The translations under genes were made by a program, and so were the position numbers. A stretch of 16,556 bases of DNA from Acidobacteriota bacterium (GTDB lineage: Bacteria > Planctomycetota > Phycisphaerae > WQYP01 > JAJZKJ01): assembly GCA_021804195.1 (NCBI GenBank), contig JAJZKJ010000007.1, forward strand, positions 1 through 16,556, in the 5' to 3' direction. How positions within the stretch are numbered: position 1 is the first letter of the stretch; each line of letters starts with the position of its first letter. Of this stretch, positions 15,076 to 16,556 are shown piece by piece. The notes below the pieces were generated by a model. That model saw only the letters and a program-made list of their open reading frames with translations, made no database searches and was not told the origin of the DNA.

Positions 15076-15114
15076 TCCTGGACTGCTTTTCCTTTTCCTT
15101 TTTCCCACTTCTTC

Positions 15115-15120
15115 TATAAT
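15115..15120 (+). promoter_or_regulatory. -10 element for the ROK regulator gene
   Basis: TATAAT is a perfect -10 hexamer 24 bases before the ROK gene ATG, at the end of a long pyrimidine tract (15085-15114). No good -35 hexamer is seen at 16-18 bases. It suggests the ROK gene has its own start in addition to any read-through from the transporter. Confidence 0.55.
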
Positions 15121-15144
15121 TCCATTGCAGAGATTGCGGATTTC

Positions 15145-16344
15145 ATGCGCAAGATTGACTTGTCCGCGTTCCAAACCGCGACCAATTTTACGACCCGCGA
15201 TATTAACCGCCGCATCGTGCTGGATTTGATCCGCACCCAGCAGCCCATTTCGCGCGCCGACATCGCCCGCCGCTCCGGTTTGCAGCGCAGCACCATCACC
15301 CAGATCGCCGATCAGCTCATCGCCCAGAACTGGATTGAAGAAGGCGAAGCCGGGCGCAATATCCGCGGCCGCAAGTCCCGCCTGCTGCAGCTCAACCTCG
15401 AACGCGCCGGCATTCTGGGCATCAACGTCCGGCCTTTGCAGACCGCCATCGCCCAGGCCGATTTGAACGGCCGCTTCCATGCCCAGGAAAGTTTTCTCAC
15501 TCCCCGCGACCCCGAGCGCTTCGTGCGCGAGTTAACGCGCCGGGTGCGGGCTTTTCTCGCTCCCCGGCCCGGCATTCGCTGGGAGGGCATCGGCATCAGC
15601 GTGCCCGGCGCCGTGGATCAGCGCACGCAGCGCATCATTTTTTCCCCTAACCTCGGCTGGCGCGATCTGGATCTCAGCCGCGAGCTCAAGCAGGTCACCG
15701 GCCTGGGAGTCACGGTGGAAAACGCCTCCAATGCCTGCGCCCTGGCCGAAATCTGGTTTGGCCGGGCCGCGCCGGTGAGTAATCTCATTACGGTCACCGT
15801 CGCCGAAGGCATTGGCACCGGCATCATTCTCAACGGTGAACTGGTGCATGGCGCCAGCGGCGCGGGCGGAGAATTTGGCCATGTCACGCTGGTCGAAGAT
15901 GGCCTGCCCTGCCCTTGCGGCAATCGCGGCTGCTGGGAGCGATATTCCTCCAATTCCGCCGTCCTGGACTGGCATCGCCAGCTCGAACACAAACGCCAGG
16001 CCAAATCCGAAGCCGCGCGCGGCCTGAATTTTCCCGAGCTCATGCAGCAGGCGGCCGAAGGCAAGCCTTCCGCCGCCGCCGCGCTCGATCGCGCGGCCCA
16101 TTATCTGGGCGTCGGCATTGCCATGCTGGTGACCGGCTTTGCGCCCGAACGCGTGGTGGTGATCGGAGAAATCACCCAGGCCTGGCCCCGCGTTTCCGCC
16201 ATCATTCAGGAAATCGTGCGGCAACGCTGCGGCATGTATCAGGCAGTCGAGCTTTTGGCCGCCAACGAAGCCGACCAGCCGCGCCTGCGCGGCGCCATCG
16301 CCATGGTCTTGCAGCACTATTTCTCCGCCCCCCGGATCGCTTAG
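15145..16344 (+). CDS. ROK-family transcriptional regulator (NagC/XylR/Mlc type)
   Basis: A 399-residue protein. Residues about 36-60 form a winged helix-turn-helix (SRADIARRSGLQRSTITQIA), so this is the repressor branch of the ROK family, not a stand-alone sugar kinase. The ROK domain follows, with GIGISVPGAVD (148-158), EGIGTGIILNG (221-231) and GEFGH (242-246). The family zinc site is intact: H246, C256, C258 and C263 in CPCGNRGCWE. In ROK sugar kinases the catalytic Asp lies in an E-N-D-A-N motif; here the motif is ENASN (192-196) with Ala in that place, so phosphorylation of sugar is not expected. It would sense a free or phosphorylated sugar and control part of this locus or another one. 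It is transcribed 69 bases after the transporter from a likely promoter of its own. Confidence 0.93.
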   Translation: MRKIDLSAFQTATNFTTRDINRRIVLDLIRTQQPISRADIARRSGLQRSTITQIADQLIAQNWIEEGEAGRNIRGRKSRLLQLNLERAGILGINVRPLQTAIAQADLNGRFHAQESFLTPRDPERFVRELTRRVRAFLAPRPGIRWEGIGISVPGAVDQRTQRIIFSPNLGWRDLDLSRELKQVTGLGVTVENASNACALAEIWFGRAAPVSNLITVTVAEGIGTGIILNGELVHGASGAGGEFGHVTLVEDGLPCPCGNRGCWERYSSNSAVLDWHRQLEHKRQAKSEAARGLNFPELMQQAAEGKPSAAAALDRAAHYLGVGIAMLVTGFAPERVVVIGEITQAWPRVSAIIQEIVRQRCGMYQAVELLAANEADQPRLRGAIAMVLQHYFSAPRIA

Positions 16345-16390
16345 GTTGCGCCGGGCAAAGGGATCAGCCATCCACAGCGGGAAGCGTGAT

Positions 16391-16556
16391 GTGAAAAAAC
16401 CATTTTCCATGTGGCGGATCGCGTGCATGCTGGCATGGACCGGACTGTTGCTTTCGCTGGCCGCGGCTCAGGCCGCGCCCCATCCGGATTCAGTGCCACG
16501 GCTGGAACACGCGGCGCAACAGGCGCAAAAGCTGGGTCATTGGAAACAGGCCGCGC
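16391..16556 (+). CDS. Start of a secreted, probably TPR-type protein (cut by window edge)
   Basis: The reading frame is open from a GTG at 16391 to the right edge (55 codons). It begins MKKPFSMWRIACMLAWTG, a classical signal peptide with lysines, then a hydrophobic core, and likely cleavage after AQA near residue 28. The mature start, RLEHAAQQAQKLGHWKQAA, looks like helix A and the turn of a tetratricopeptide repeat. A GGGAAG purine stretch lies seven bases upstream; the ATG at 16389 is followed at once by a stop. It follows the ROK gene by 46 bases on the same strand. Too little is present to assign more. Confidence 0.6.
   Translation, partial: MKKPFSMWRIACMLAWTGLLLSLAAAQAAPHPDSVPRLEHAAQQAQKLGHWKQAA

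Noticed and set aside
15531..15537. GTTAACG, the core of the LacI-type site
   Set aside because: It lies inside the ROK coding region, codes conserved-looking sequence, and lacks the second half of the palindrome. A 7-mer can occur by chance.
1..16556. Mobile elements, CRISPR arrays, tRNA or rRNA genes, phage or defence genes
   Set aside because: No transposase or integrase motifs, direct-repeat arrays or RNA gene signatures were recognised; the window looks like an ordinary metabolic locus.

Overview
The window is GC-rich chromosomal DNA and most likely comes from an acidobacterium. The best taxonomic clue is a protein of about 1,200 residues with a signal peptide, a carboxypeptidase-regulatory-like domain, a plug with the LPLNGRNF motif and a long beta-barrel ending in Phe. 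This Oar-like TonB-dependent receptor architecture is greatly expanded in Acidobacteriota. No SusD partner is present, which argues against Bacteroidota. The rest is a carbohydrate-use locus without phage, transposon, CRISPR, rRNA or tRNA features that I can see.

Left part, minus strand, read from right to left: an aldo/keto reductase (8886-7927); the TonB-dependent receptor (7737-4135) behind a strong sigma70-type promoter; a 66-nt bipartite hairpin; a Tat-exported TIM-barrel glycosidase related to GH101/GH129-type alpha-N-acetylgalactosaminidases (3952-1757); a secreted TPR protein (1689-490); and the N-terminal 140 residues of an AgaS-like SIS-domain sugar-phosphate isomerase (421 to the left edge). 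Right part, plus strand: a LacI-family regulator (9025-10050), kduI/iolB-family isomerase (10056-10889), kduD (10916-11677), a zinc-dependent medium-chain dehydrogenase (11736-12764), a secreted five-bladed-propeller glycosidase of GH43 type (12778-13755), a hexuronate-type MFS transporter (13780-15075), a ROK-family transcription factor (15145-16344) and the start of a second secreted TPR-like protein (16391 to the right edge).

Together these read as a route from outer-membrane glycan uptake, through periplasmic glycosidases and an inner-membrane hexuronate-type permease, to cytoplasmic conversion of unsaturated uronate by KduI and KduD toward 2-keto-3-deoxygluconate, with AgaS-type processing of a galactosamine-phosphate as a possible second branch. 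That pairing hints at a glycan containing both uronic acid and N-acetylgalactosamine, but no polysaccharide lyase, unsaturated glucuronyl hydrolase, sulfatase, KDG kinase or KDPG aldolase lies in the window, so the substrate is inference.

The most interesting pattern is regulatory. A LacI-type operator, GTTATCGTTAAC, lies on the TonB receptor promoter (7802-7813), recurs with one mismatch before the dehydrogenase (11684-11695), and has a degenerate copy in the divergent region between the aldo/keto reductase and lacI (8897-8908). In both minus-strand promoters the operator begins on the last base of the proposed -10 hexamer, so one regulator probably ties the two arms of the locus together.
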